DNA of 64,000 nucleotides, taken from an uncultured Thiohalocapsa sp. Its GTDB lineage: Bacteria; Pseudomonadota; Gammaproteobacteria; Chromatiales; Chromatiaceae. How positions within the stretch are numbered: the stretch's first letter is position 1; every line of letters begins with the position of its first letter. A program made the position numbers and the translations under genes. The notes beneath the pieces are model-generated. The model was not told the origin of the DNA. It saw only the letters and a program-made list of their open reading frames with translations, and made no database searches. The DNA lies in the NCBI RefSeq assembly GCF_913063425.1, contig NZ_CAJXYK010000020.1, forward strand, positions 27,744 to 91,743, read 5' to 3'. Below are positions 33,001 to 41,726 of the stretch, piece after piece.

Positions 33001-33251
33001 ATGCACCGACTCTCGCAGGAACACCGTCTCCTCTTGGTGCTCTTCCTGTCGGGCTCCGCCGGCCTGGGCTACGAGATGGTCTGGACGCGGATGCTCGCGG
33101 TTGGCCCGGGGCATGAAATCGTCGCCGTACTCGCCGTCATCGCCGCCTTCTTCGCCGCGCTTGCGCTCGGCGCGTACGCGGGGCTCGTCGACGGGCCGAG
33201 GCGGGCAGGCTGCTGGAGCGACTGTTGTCGGGCAGTTGGCCGTTGCCCTGA
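33001..33251 (+). pseudogene. Truncated spermidine-synthase-like membrane protein
   Basis: From ATG 33001 the first ~60 codons give two membrane segments typical of the N-terminus of membrane-fused spermidine synthases (LFLSGSAGLGYEMVWTRML, VLAVIAAFFAALALGAYA). At about 33180 the frame breaks: the natural continuation (RAEAGRLLERLLSGSWP) is in another frame and stops at 33251. No methyltransferase domain follows. It is a remnant, likely inactive. The rest, to 33645, is about 390 bp without a recognisable gene. Confidence 0.7.
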
Positions 33252-33645
33252 GCCCGGCCCATTCGCAGCGGCTTGGCGGTTCGCGTGACGGACGTCGGCG
33301 CAGATACCGGCGGCCTGAAAGGCGTCCCAGAAGACCTACCTTGCGGCCGTGCGCTGCTCCCCCGCCTGCCGCCGATAGGGCCATGTCGGCCGATGGTCAG
33401 CCGCCTCCCTGAGCGGCCGTTTCGGGTTGCGAAACCTCGTCGCCCGCACTGTGCGGCGGCGACTAGCCTGCCGCGGCAGCCTGCGCAGGCTGGCCAGCCG
33501 GGATGCAACCTTCCTGCGCGATGCCGGCCGCAGGCAGGCTGTCGTGTGCCATCCCGTCACCGGGCTGAGGCGCGGCTTCAGCCTGAGCCCGGTGGTCGCG
33601 GTGGCTGCTTGCCCCACCAAGCCCGATAGATGCTGCGAGGCCGTC

Positions 33646-34827
33646 ATGCGCAATTCACACTTCCCGCTGTTGATCCTGCTCGGGGTCTGTCTCCCGCAGG
33701 TGCTCGCCGCCGCCGATTGGTCGGACGAGGTGCCGCAGGCCCTGCTCGACGAGGCGGCATCGAGCTTCGTCTTCGTGCTCGAGGACAGCGTCGCGCCCGG
33801 GGAGGTACGCGGCCTGGCCAGGCGCCTGACGCTGGAGAACGGCGGACGGCTGCGGCACGTGTTTCACAGCAGCATTCGCGGCTTCTCTGCGTCGGTGCCG
33901 GCCGCGGCCGCGGCGCGCATCGCCGCCGCCCCGCGTGTGGCCTACTACGAGCCCAATGCGGTCTACAGGGCGAGCGGTGCGGCGGCGGTGCCGGAAGACG
34001 GGGGCGGCTCCGGGAGCGCCGGGCCAGGGCGCAGAACCGATGACGACGATGACGCCGAAGCAACCGCGCAGGCCACGCCCTGGGGCATTGCACGCATCGG
34101 CGGACCAATCGATGGCACCGGCCTGCATGCCTGGATCATCGACACGGGCATCGACCTGGACCACGCTGACCTGAACGTCGGCATCGGCGCCAACTTCGTG
34201 ACCCTCGGCAGGGTCGCCGGCCCAGATGACGACAACGGACACGGCACGCACGTCGCGGGTACCGTCGCAGCGCTCGACAACCAGATCGACGTGGTCGGCG
34301 CCGCGCCCAACGCGACCGTCCATCCCGTCAAGGTCCTCTCCAAGACCGGGTTCGGTCTGACGGATGCCATCGTGGCGGGTATCGACTATGTGGCGGCCAA
34401 TGCCGCACCCGGGGACTGCGCCAACATGAGCCTCGGCGGTCTTGGGCATCAGGCGAGCATCCATGATGCCGTGACGGCGGCGGCAGCCCTGGGTATCCGG
34501 TTCTCGCTTGCCGCGGGCAACGAGAGCAGCGACGCGGTGGACTACGAGCCCGCCCATGTGGATGCGCCGAACGTCTATACGGTCTCGGCCATCGACAGCA
34601 ATGACGTCTTCGCGGTGTTCTCGAACTACGGCGCGCCTGTGGATTTCGCGGCGCCGGGCGTGGCCATCTTGTCTACCAGCATGGGCGGGGGTACGAGCAT
34701 CAAGTCAGGCACCTCGATGGCGGCGCCCCATGTGTGCGGCATCCTGCTGCACATGGCCCCGCCGAACGCGGACGGCGAAGCCATTGCCGACCCGGACGGT
34801 GATCCGGATCCCATTGCGCACTTCTAG
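33646..34827 (+). CDS. Subtilisin-like serine protease (S8) with propeptide, 393 aa
   Basis: Signal peptide ~1-22, then an inhibitor I9-type propeptide (~38-107, SFVFVLEDSVAPGEVRGLARRL to YYEPNAVY). A linker (110-143) holds a short acidic run (RTDDDDDAEAT). The catalytic domain shows D166 (IIDTGID), H199 (NGHGTHVAGT), oxyanion N292 (AAGNESS) and S357 (SGTSMAAPH), all intact. The proteinase-K subgroup is likely. It is an exported protease that could process neighbouring exported proteins. The stop codon opens a TAGGGGC heptamer repeat. Confidence 0.92.
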   Translation: MRNSHFPLLILLGVCLPQVLAAADWSDEVPQALLDEAASSFVFVLEDSVAPGEVRGLARRLTLENGGRLRHVFHSSIRGFSASVPAAAAARIAAAPRVAYYEPNAVYRASGAAAVPEDGGGSGSAGPGRRTDDDDDAEATAQATPWGIARIGGPIDGTGLHAWIIDTGIDLDHADLNVGIGANFVTLGRVAGPDDDNGHGTHVAGTVAALDNQIDVVGAAPNATVHPVKVLSKTGFGLTDAIVAGIDYVAANAAPGDCANMSLGGLGHQASIHDAVTAAAALGIRFSLAAGNESSDAVDYEPAHVDAPNVYTVSAIDSNDVFAVFSNYGAPVDFAAPGVAILSTSMGGGTSIKSGTSMAAPHVCGILLHMAPPNADGEAIADPDGDPDPIAHF

Positions 34828-34843
34828 GCTAGGGGCTAGGGGC
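34825..34843. repeat. Heptamer repeat TAGGGGC x2 on the protease stop codon
   Basis: The stop TAG starts a TAGGC stub followed by two TAGGGGC units (34830-34843). Confidence 0.7.
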
Positions 34844-34986
34844 GCGCTCGGCGCTTCCCCTGTGGGACAGGTCGCGCCGCCATCGGTAACGGCGGCGCGC
34901 TGAGCGCGTCTGCGGCGCAAGTGAGTGCATTGCAGGTCCGCGGCCTGCGCCCTGCATGGACGCCGCGGGCCGCAGGGCTGCGCCCG

Positions 34987-35319
34987 TTATTGGGCGTAGT
35001 CGCCTTCCCGGACGCGGACGCCCATATCGTCCTTCTCCCCGGTGCGGACGCGCTCGCGGGGCTGAATGTCGCCGTAGTTGCGCTTGGCGGCACCCTGCGT
35101 GCGCCCCATGGCGCCGGCTCCGTCATGCATGCCGCCGCCCATCATGCCGTCCGCACTGCCGCCGCCCCTGCCGGCAGGTCGGCCGCTGCCGGCCGCGCCG
35201 CCACCCGCTTGGCTGCCGCCCATGCCTCCACCGCCGCCCTTGCCTGCAACGGCATCCAGGCTGGCGAGCCCGGGAATCAGCAGCGCCGCCAGCGCAATTG
35301 CAATGGCTGTGTGTTTCAT
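34987..35319 (-). CDS. Small exported Gly-rich protein, 110 aa
   Basis: ATG 35319 follows GAGGTGACC. Signal peptide ~1-25. Residues 26-70 are Gly/Ala/Met/Ser-rich (GKGGGGGMGG, GGSADGMMGGGMHDG), then a more ordered end (KRNYGDIQPRERVRTGEKDDMGV). I do not recognise it; it is probably a disordered periplasmic or surface protein. It lies convergent with the protease. Confidence 0.65.
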   Translation of the reverse strand: MKHTAIAIALAALLIPGLASLDAVAGKGGGGGMGGSQAGGGAAGSGRPAGRGGGSADGMMGGGMHDGAGAMGRTQGAAKRNYGDIQPRERVRTGEKDDMGVRVREGDYAQ

Positions 35320-35776
35320 TCGGTCACCTCAGGTCAAGCTCGATGGGGCGGCCGCAATCGGCTCCGTTCCACTGACCGCCGCCGCGCAAGTCTTCAACCG
35401 GATGGCCGGCTGGGCTTGGCAGGTCGTTCGATCCCCTGTGGTTGCGTGCCTGGGCATCACCGCCCGCCGCCACACCTTTCCACTATAGTGCGTATGGAAA
35501 TGAGTCGCTGCGCCAGCGGCGCTGACATCTGACGCGCAGTCGGCTTCGGCGCTGTGATTCAGTGTCAGCCGTATCCATGACTCATGGAATCAGCGCGCAT
35601 GACACTCGGGGTGTGATGCTCGGCACGGGTGAAGTGGGCGAACGTCTGTGATCGGGGCGGCCTCGGCGAGCAGTGCGCTGCCGTGGCTCGGGATGCCGGC
35701 GAGCCGTCGCGCGACGCCCGTGCTACCGTGGACGCCCCAGCAGACCGCAGTGGCCCGCGCGCCCCCGGACCCCGCC
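35320..35776. other. Intergenic before the lactate dehydrogenase-like gene
   Basis: About 455 bp. No gene. It contains a perfect 7-bp inverted repeat TCCATGA-C-TCATGGA at 35574-35588 within a larger imperfect dyad (GCGCTGTGATTC to GAATCAGCGC), 190 bp upstream of the next start. Confidence 0.5.
35574..35588. promoter_or_regulatory. Perfect dyad upstream of the FMN dehydrogenase gene
   Basis: TCCATGA-C-TCATGGA nested inside a wider dyad. Could be a repressor operator for the downstream gene; no regulator is encoded next to it. Confidence 0.3.
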
Positions 35777-36940
35777 ATGGCCGTGATCACGCACATCGAA
35801 GACCTGAAGCGGCTGTACCGCCGGCGTGTGCCGAGGATGTTCTACGATTATGCCGAGTCGGGCAGCTGGACCGAGCAGACCTTCCGCGACAACACCGCCG
35901 ACTTTCAAGACATCCGCCTGCGCCAGCGCGTCGCCGTGGACATCGCCGGGCGCACGACCAGAGGCCGCATGGCGGGCCAGCCGGTGGCCATGCCCGTGGC
36001 CCTGGCGCCGGTGGGCCTCACCGGCATGCAGCACGCCGACGGCGAGATCCTGGCGGCGCGGGCGGCGCAGCGCTTCGGCGTGCCCTTCACCCTGTCCACC
36101 ATGTCCATCTGCTCCATCGAGGATGTGGCCGCGGCGGTGGATGCGCCCTTCTGGTTCCAGCTCTATGTCATGCGTGACGAGGCCTTCATGGAGCGCCTCA
36201 TCGCCCGCGCCGCGGCCGCCCGGTGCTCGGCCCTGGTGCTGACGCTGGACCTGCAGGTCATCGGTCAGCGCCATAAAGACCTCAAGAACGGCCTCTCCGC
36301 ACCGCCCAGGCTCAGCCTGCCGGTGCTCATGGACCTGGCGCTGCGCTGGCGCTGGGGGCTCGGCATGCTGCGCACCCCGCGGCGCGGCTTCGGCAACATC
36401 GTCGGCCATGTCGAGGGCGTGAGCGACGTCTCGAACCTCATGGCCTGGGTCGGCGAGCAGTTCGACCCCAGCCTGGACTGGGCCAAGGTCCGCCGCATCC
36501 GCCAGCTTTGGGACGGACCCCTGATCCTGAAGGGCATCATGGACCCGGAGGATGCCAGGCTCGCCCGCGATGCCGGCGCCGATGCCATCGTCGTCTCCAA
36601 CCACGGCGGGCGGCAGCTTGACGGCGCGCTCAGCAGCATCCGCATGCTGCCGCAGATCCTGGACGCCGTCGGCGACAAACTGGAGGTGCACCTCGACTCC
36701 GGCATCCGCTCCGGGCAGGACGTGCTGAAGGCCCTGGCCCTCGGCGCCGCCGGTACCTACATCGGCCGCGCCTACATCTACGGCCTGGGCGCCCTGGGCG
36801 AGGCCGGCGTTACCCGGGCGCTGGAGATTCTCCACAAGGAGCTCGACGTCACCATGGGCTTCTGCGGTGAGCGGGATGTGGCCGACCTCGGGCGGCACAA
36901 CCTGCTGCTGCCGGCCGATTTCGCATCGCGGTGGGCTTGA
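35777..36940 (+). CDS. lldD: FMN-dependent alpha-hydroxy-acid dehydrogenase (LldD-like)
   Basis: The 387-residue protein starts MAVITHIEDLKRLYRRRVPRM and has the family hallmarks: FYDYAESGSWTEQTF, ALAPVGLTGM, and near the C-terminus VVSNHGGRQLDGA with the catalytic His, then HLDSGIRSGQDVLKALALGA. It oxidises L-lactate or a related 2-hydroxy acid and passes electrons to the quinone pool at the inner membrane. Length fits LldD. No lactate permease or regulator is next to it, so the substrate assignment is by family. Confidence 0.88.
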   Translation: MAVITHIEDLKRLYRRRVPRMFYDYAESGSWTEQTFRDNTADFQDIRLRQRVAVDIAGRTTRGRMAGQPVAMPVALAPVGLTGMQHADGEILAARAAQRFGVPFTLSTMSICSIEDVAAAVDAPFWFQLYVMRDEAFMERLIARAAAARCSALVLTLDLQVIGQRHKDLKNGLSAPPRLSLPVLMDLALRWRWGLGMLRTPRRGFGNIVGHVEGVSDVSNLMAWVGEQFDPSLDWAKVRRIRQLWDGPLILKGIMDPEDARLARDAGADAIVVSNHGGRQLDGALSSIRMLPQILDAVGDKLEVHLDSGIRSGQDVLKALALGAAGTYIGRAYIYGLGALGEAGVTRALEILHKELDVTMGFCGERDVADLGRHNLLLPADFASRWA

Positions 36941-37081
36941 TGCTGCGGCCATGCCGCAGGGCGACCGGCTTGGTTACGGAGACGCATTTGGCCGTGGGCG
37001 TGGCTGCCGGTTGCGTCGTCCGTGCCGGGCCATGCGGCCCGCTGGGCCGTCTCTGGTGCCTACCCTGCGCGAATATCGCCG

Positions 37082-38146
37082 TCAGCGTGGGCTTGGTGAG
37101 ATCCGAGTGAGACAGGCGGTCAGCGTGGAGGCATCCCGAGCCCCGGCGAGGCAGCGCTCCGCCCAGGGAAGGAGCGCTGCGGCACTCGCGTAGATCCGGT
37201 AATTCAAGAGCGCAATTCGGGCGGGCATGTCGTTGTACTCGCCACGGCGATTGATGCGCCCGCGCAGCGCGGGAAAGGCGCGCACGGCCAGCTCGGCAAA
37301 GGCGGTCTGCGCAAGGAAGTTGTCCGGCAACTGATCGAACGGACCGTCGAGCCAGGTGTTGGCCAGCACCTGCGCTCGGTCCACTCCCACGAGAAGGCGC
37401 CGCCGCAGCACCCGGTCATCGAAGAAGACGAATCCACTCGCCGGGTGGAGCAGCAGGTGGTCCCCCAGCCGCCGCATGGGCCAATCCGCCCGTGCCCTCT
37501 CGTCCAGAATCCAGAAAAAATGGTTCTGGCGCAGGTTGAACATCAGCAGAAAGCCGAGGCCGGATTCATCCATGCTGCGGCCGATGAATGCCTCCCACGG
37601 CTGTTTGCGGAAGTCCGGTGGTAGGGTCTGAGGCAACGGGTTCAGCTGGAAGGTCACACGCGTTCCGCCATGAGCCACGGTGTAGCGCAGAGGCGCCGAC
37701 CGCTCCACCCACACATCGTCCTCGGGTCCCAAGTACGCGTACCAGGCGTTCGCAGGGTCGGCGGCGTCCGCGTAGGCAAAGTGCAGGTGGCGCGTCACCG
37801 CAGCATCGGGCGCCAGGCGCAGATTGCCGGAATAGACGCGGCCGTTCGCGGCAAACCGGAAGTAGTAATAGTTCTCCGTGGGATAAACGAGAACGCGGGC
37901 GGGAAGTGCCTGGAAGACCCGGGCAAACACCGCGGCGCTGTCCTCCACATCCAGGCTGCTGTGGAGATTGCGGATGTAATCCTCGTTCAGCATGAGGCGG
38001 GTGCCGGCATCGCCCGCCGCACCGGCAGCGGACAATGCAAGCTGGCCCACAAGAATGAGCAGGCGATACAGCCGGGGACCTGGAGCGGGCAGGATCGAAC
38101 GATGGCGCTGCACGCCGCAGGCGGCGGCCGGATATTGGGCCGTCAC
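37082..38146 (-). CDS. Hypothetical exported protein, 354 aa
   Basis: GTG 38146 has GAGG 5 nt upstream. After a polar stretch, LYRLLILVGQLALSAAGAAG looks like a signal peptide ending about residue 46. The mature part is a mixed soluble protein with motifs such as VYPTENYYYFRFAANGRVYSG, RKQPWEAFIGRSMDESGLGF and NHFFWILDERARADW. I do not recognise the family. The second Cys pair near the C-terminus (CLAGARDASTLTACLT) could form a disulfide. Same strand as the small gene at 38189. Confidence 0.7.
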   Translation of the reverse strand: MTAQYPAAACGVQRHRSILPAPGPRLYRLLILVGQLALSAAGAAGDAGTRLMLNEDYIRNLHSSLDVEDSAAVFARVFQALPARVLVYPTENYYYFRFAANGRVYSGNLRLAPDAAVTRHLHFAYADAADPANAWYAYLGPEDDVWVERSAPLRYTVAHGGTRVTFQLNPLPQTLPPDFRKQPWEAFIGRSMDESGLGFLLMFNLRQNHFFWILDERARADWPMRRLGDHLLLHPASGFVFFDDRVLRRRLLVGVDRAQVLANTWLDGPFDQLPDNFLAQTAFAELAVRAFPALRGRINRRGEYNDMPARIALLNYRIYASAAALLPWAERCLAGARDASTLTACLTRISPSPR

Positions 38147-38188
38147 CGGAGCCTCAACCGCCGATGATCAAGCGCCATCGATCTGCGA

Positions 38189-38560
38189 CTATCGACCCCA
38201 AACCGGTGCGTACTGCCAGGGAGGCGGATAGCCGTGGTGCGACCAGGGATGCATCACGATCGACGGGCCATACCAGTGATTGGGTGGAAAGCCTTCATCC
38301 GTCGGATAGGCCGGGCTGCCCCAGTCGTATCTCTGCACGGCCGGTGCACGATACACGGGGCCGGGATGGCGGAGGACGTAAGGATCACGCAACATCACCG
38401 CCGAGTGCCTGGGCCAGTGATGGGGTCCGAAGCCGCCATCGCCCGGATAGCGTGCATAGTCATTCCAGGAATAGCCCGCCGCGGGTTCGGCGAGAGGCGC
38501 GCTCGCAAAACCGGCGAGCAAGGTCAGCATCACGGCAAAACATGCCAGCAGCGTCTTCAT
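38189..38560 (-). CDS. Small exported His/Tyr/Pro-rich protein, 123 aa
   Basis: ATG 38560 follows GGAGGGCTGCCCC. Signal peptide ~1-24. The mature part contains two similar units (YSWNDYARYPGDGGFGPHHWPRHSAVML, and SPAYPTDEGFPPNHWYGPSIVM) and ends SHHGYPPPWQYAPVW. The P-x-D-x-G-F-x-P-x-H-W pattern in both units shows an internal duplication. Histidines may bind metal. Not recognised. Confidence 0.65.
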   Translation of the reverse strand: MKTLLACFAVMLTLLAGFASAPLAEPAAGYSWNDYARYPGDGGFGPHHWPRHSAVMLRDPYVLRHPGPVYRAPAVQRYDWGSPAYPTDEGFPPNHWYGPSIVMHPWSHHGYPPPWQYAPVWGR

Positions 38561-38888
38561 GGGGCAGCCCTCCAGGATGTCGTCAGCAAGCCGCAGTGCG
38601 CCTGTGCGTTTGACCCGTTTCATTGCCGTGATCGCGGTGCGGGGCATGCGCTTCGGCAGTGCGCGCGCGGGCAATGATGCGGCAGGCAGGGGCAAGCGCC
38701 AGCGCATACGTTCAGTATAGTGGAGGGGCAATGGGCGGAGCCGCGCGCCGGGGCGTTCCGGGGCGTCGGTGAAACGCTGAGCACCAGGTGGCATCAGGTC
38801 CCACACAGTCCGGCGCGGAGCGGACCGGCGAAAGGCGCCATGCCGCCGGGAAATTGATCCGGCACAGATCCTGTGAAGCGGACTGTGC

Positions 38889-39076
38889 CTCAGAGGTTGT
38901 GAAAAATCTGCCGGCCGTCGCGAGGGCGTCTCCGGGCGTGCCAGGCAAGGCGCAGGGAGCCGAAAACCGGGGAGCGTAGTCGTTCTACGTGACCCGGTTT
39001 TCGGCTCCCGGCAACGCCGCATGGCGCGTCCGGAGGCGTCCGCAGCAGGTCGGTGGGTTTCTTCACAACCTCTCAG
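38889..39076. mobile_element. 188-bp palindromic element (MITE-like)
   Basis: The ends CTCAGAGGTTGTGAA (38889-38903) and its inverted near-copy at 39062-39076 differ at one base. Inside, a perfect 17-bp inverted repeat (38955-38971 with 38993-39009) flanks a short centre, and the arms pair imperfectly over most of their length. The whole element can fold as one long hairpin. It carries no gene. Its right end overlaps the stop codon of the 39073-39462 gene. A miniature transposable element or large REP-type repeat is likely. Confidence 0.7.
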
Positions 39077-39462
39077 TCCGGCCAGACCCGCCCCGCGCTG
39101 CGGTAGGGATCATCCTCAGTCGGTGCGCCGGGATAGGCCGCCGGCTGCGGGCGCTCGGTGGCGAACATGGGGTAGGGTGCCGCGGTGGTGGCGCCGCGCT
39201 GGGCCCCGGTCCCTCGCCTCGCCTGCACCTTCTTGGCCGGCGCCTTCCTGGCCGGCGCCTTTTTCGCCGTCGTCCGGCGTGCGGCGGCCTGCTTCGCGGT
39301 GGTCTTGCGCGTTGGTGCCGAAGCCTGCGGCAGTTCCGGCTCAGACGGCGCCGCGCTGGCGTCGGCTGCGGACGCCGGCGCCTCGGCAGCGGGCTCGTCG
39401 CCGGCCTTGGCCTTGCGGATGGAGTCGAGCAGGCGTTGCCCGGTGCGGTTGCTGTCAGCCAT
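39073..39462 (-). CDS. Basic, disordered partner of the ParA-type ATPase, 129 aa
   Basis: Its ATG (39462) overlaps the end of the ATPase gene by 8 nt, so translation is coupled. The protein is Ala/Lys/Arg-rich: a short N-terminal helix (NRTGQRLLDSIRKAKAG), an acidic Ala/Pro stretch (22-48), then TTAKKAPARKAPAKKVQARR (60-82), and a C-terminal end with Pro and Tyr. Small basic low-complexity proteins next to ParA ATPases act as cargo adaptors (for example McdB in carboxysome positioning). Which cargo it serves is unknown. Confidence 0.7.
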   Translation of the reverse strand: MADSNRTGQRLLDSIRKAKAGDEPAAEAPASAADASAAPSEPELPQASAPTRKTTAKQAAARRTTAKKAPARKAPAKKVQARRGTGAQRGATTAAPYPMFATERPQPAAYPGAPTEDDPYRSAGRVWPD

Positions 39463-40090
39463 GGTCGAGCAGCTCCGTCAGCAGTTGGTGGATCTCATCG
39501 GCGGCTTCGGCGCCGCGCTTGCCGGCCTGGAAGACGCTCCTGCCCTCCAGGGCGCAGTGGCGGTGGATGGAGCGGCGGCGGATGCCGGCGGCGGCCACGG
39601 GCAGGTCCAGCTCCCGGGCGGCGTCCGGCATGAGCCGGGAGAGCATGGTGCGCGGCTCCAGCTGGCTCATGACAATCAGCGCCTTGAGGCCCGGATTCTC
39701 CGGGCGCAGGCGCTCGATGACCTTCGCGATGTGGGTGGTCGCCCACAGGTCCATGGGTGAGGGCTGCACCGGCACCAGCGCATGCTCGGCGAGCCGCAGC
39801 GCCTGTTCCGCCTGCGGTGCCTTGATGGACGGCGGGCAGTCGATGACCACGTGGGTGTTGGCCTCCCGCAGCGCCTGGACGGTCTTGGGCAGGCCCATGG
39901 CGGCGGCCACCACGTCCGGCAGGCCGTTGTCCTCGCGGCCCGTCAGGCGCCACTGGTAGGCGGACTGCTGCGGGTCGGCGTCGACGATGACCACGGTCTC
40001 GCCGCGCGCGGCGAGCCCGGCGGCGAGGTTCAGCGCCAGCGTGGTCTTGCCGGTGCCGCCCTTGTTGCCGACGATGGCGATGATGCTCAT
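39455..40090 (-). CDS. ParA/MinD-family ATPase, 211 aa
   Basis: The deviant Walker A GNKGGTGKTT (8-17) with the signature lysine, Walker A' VVIVDADPQQSAYQW (~33-47) and Walker B HVVIDCPPS (~81) are all present. Length 211 aa fits the small cargo-positioning group (McdA, ParC-like, PpfA) rather than chromosomal ParA, which has an N-terminal extension. It should form nucleoid-bound ATP dimers that move a cargo. No parB gene is near; the only partner candidate is the overlapping basic protein. Confidence 0.87.
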   Translation of the reverse strand: MSIIAIVGNKGGTGKTTLALNLAAGLAARGETVVIVDADPQQSAYQWRLTGREDNGLPDVVAAAMGLPKTVQALREANTHVVIDCPPSIKAPQAEQALRLAEHALVPVQPSPMDLWATTHIAKVIERLRPENPGLKALIVMSQLEPRTMLSRLMPDAARELDLPVAAAGIRRRSIHRHCALEGRSVFQAGKRGAEAADEIHQLLTELLDHG

Positions 40091-40299
40091 GGGATCATGC
40101 GCGCCGCTCTGGGCCGCGCCCGCATTTGCTCGACGGCATGGGTGCCCGTGCCTCTCGATGACGACTCGTTGCGCGGCAGCATACGCCGCGCCCGCAAGGG
40201 GTCAAGCGGCGTCGGTGCACAGCGGCCGCGCACAGGTCAGCCCCGCAAGGGCGGCGCCTGCACAGTTCCAACTTCCAACTTCCCACCTGAACGGCGGGC

Positions 40300-40839
40300 T
40301 CAGGCCGGCATGTGCGGCGGGTCCAGGTCGTCCTGGGCCGGGCGTTGCTGGTCGCCGCCGGCGTCCGTCAGCATGGCCTCCAGCAGGGCTACGTGCTCGA
40401 CCTCTTCCGTGGCCATGGCGGCCGCGAGGGTGCGCGCTTCGGCGTCGGTGGCCGTGGCGGCCACATGCACATAGTAGGCATGGCCGCGGCGCTCGTTGTG
40501 CAGGGCGACGGCGATGGCCTCGGCGGTGGTCATGCGGTAGCTCACGTCCGGGTCCAGGCAGTCGGCGCCCTCGGGGGCGTCCGGGCATTCCCAGTTGAAC
40601 GCCCAGGGCGGGATGCGCGGCAGGGTCAGGTCGCCGGCGTGCTCGGCGACGGCGGCGGCGTGCTCGCCGCTCAGCATTGCGAGCCGTCGGAACAGTGCGG
40701 CGACTTCGGCGTTGTGGTGCACGTCCATGCTGTCGGCGAGCTGCTCGTAGTGGGCCTGAGAGGCATATTCCAGCTCCAGCGCATGGGCCAGCAGCTCGGC
40801 GACGGACTCGATGACGCTGTCGGATGCGGGTGGGCTCAT
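40300..40839 (-). CDS. Ferritin-like (rubrerythrin-type) diiron protein, 179 aa
   Basis: A four-helix ferritin-like fold with Glu/His ligands: ELEYASQAHYEQ (helix 1, ~23-33), SGEHAAAVAEH (~57), HNERRGHAYY (~115-124) and EEVEHVALLEAM (~146). The family includes rubrerythrins and ferritin-like proteins that reduce peroxide or store iron. The ATG overlaps the korB stop by 4 nt, so it is in the kor operon. The Cys pair in ECPDAPEGADCLD is extra. A role in protecting the oxygen-sensitive KorAB is inferred from position only. Confidence 0.8.
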   Translation of the reverse strand: MSPPASDSVIESVAELLAHALELEYASQAHYEQLADSMDVHHNAEVAALFRRLAMLSGEHAAAVAEHAGDLTLPRIPPWAFNWECPDAPEGADCLDPDVSYRMTTAEAIAVALHNERRGHAYYVHVAATATDAEARTLAAAMATEEVEHVALLEAMLTDAGGDQQRPAQDDLDPPHMPA

Positions 40840-41726
40840 CGGCAGTGCTCCGCTTCGATGGCGGCGAGCCGCTCGGCCGCCGTCAGGTCGTCGGCGGCGT
40901 CTGCGGCGACGCCGGCCGCATAGAGTGGAATCCGCTGCTCGTAGAGTAGGCCGAGACTCAGCCCGTCGTCGCGCTGGATCAGCTCCGCGGCCTGGGCGGT
41001 GTCATGAGTGGGGCCGAGCTCGCTCGCGTGCACCTGTTGCTTCCAGGCTTGCTGCTCGGGGCGGAAGGTGCGGCAGGGGCTCAGCACCTGCACGAAGGCG
41101 AAGCCGGGATGCTCGATAGCCGCCGCCAGCAGGCGGGTGAGGCCGTTGGGGTCGCCGGCGAAGCCACGGGCGATGAAGCTGGCACCGGCGGCCAGCGCAA
41201 TGGCCGCGGGCTGGAAGCGCCGGATGCCGGTGCCGTGCGGGGTCAGCTTGCTGCGGCACCAGTCCGGCTGCGTGGTCGGCGACGCCTGGCCCTTGGTCAT
41301 GCCGTAGACCTCGTTGTCCATGACGATGTAGGTCAGGTCCTGGTTGCGGCGGCAGGCGTGCAGGAAATGATTGCCGCCGATGGAGAAGCCGTCGCCGTCG
41401 CCGCCGGCGGCAATGACCGTGAGCTCCGGGCGCGCGGCCTTGAGCCCGGTGGCCAGCGGCAGCGCGCGCCCGTGCACGCCGTGGAAGCCGTGCACCGCCA
41501 GATACGCCGGCAGCCGCGACGAGCAGCCGATGCCCGACACCACCGCCACCCGCTCCGGCGGCAGCGCCAGGTGAGCAAGCGTCTTGGTGAGCGCCGCGAG
41601 CACGCCGAAATGCCCGCAGCCGGGGCACCAGACGGGCTTGACGTCGGACTTGTAGTCCTTGGCCTTGAGGCTCGGGATGCTCGCCTTGTGGCGCTGCACC
41701 GCGCTGTCCGCGTCACCTGCCGTCAT
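40836..41726 (-). CDS. korB: 2-Oxoacid:ferredoxin oxidoreductase, beta subunit
   Basis: The 296-residue protein has VWCPGCGHFGVLAAL near residue 27 (Cys ligands of the [4Fe-4S] cluster) and the thiamine diphosphate motif GDGDGFSIGGNHFLHACRRN with VMDNEVYGMTKGQ. This is the KorB/PorB signature; sequence is closer to 2-oxoglutarate:ferredoxin enzymes. Its start overlaps the alpha subunit stop by 4 nt. It interconverts 2-oxoglutarate (or another 2-oxoacid) with acyl-CoA, using ferredoxin. Confidence 0.9.
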   Translation of the reverse strand: MTAGDADSAVQRHKASIPSLKAKDYKSDVKPVWCPGCGHFGVLAALTKTLAHLALPPERVAVVSGIGCSSRLPAYLAVHGFHGVHGRALPLATGLKAARPELTVIAAGGDGDGFSIGGNHFLHACRRNQDLTYIVMDNEVYGMTKGQASPTTQPDWCRSKLTPHGTGIRRFQPAAIALAAGASFIARGFAGDPNGLTRLLAAAIEHPGFAFVQVLSPCRTFRPEQQAWKQQVHASELGPTHDTAQAAELIQRDDGLSLGLLYEQRIPLYAAGVAADAADDLTAAERLAAIEAEHCR

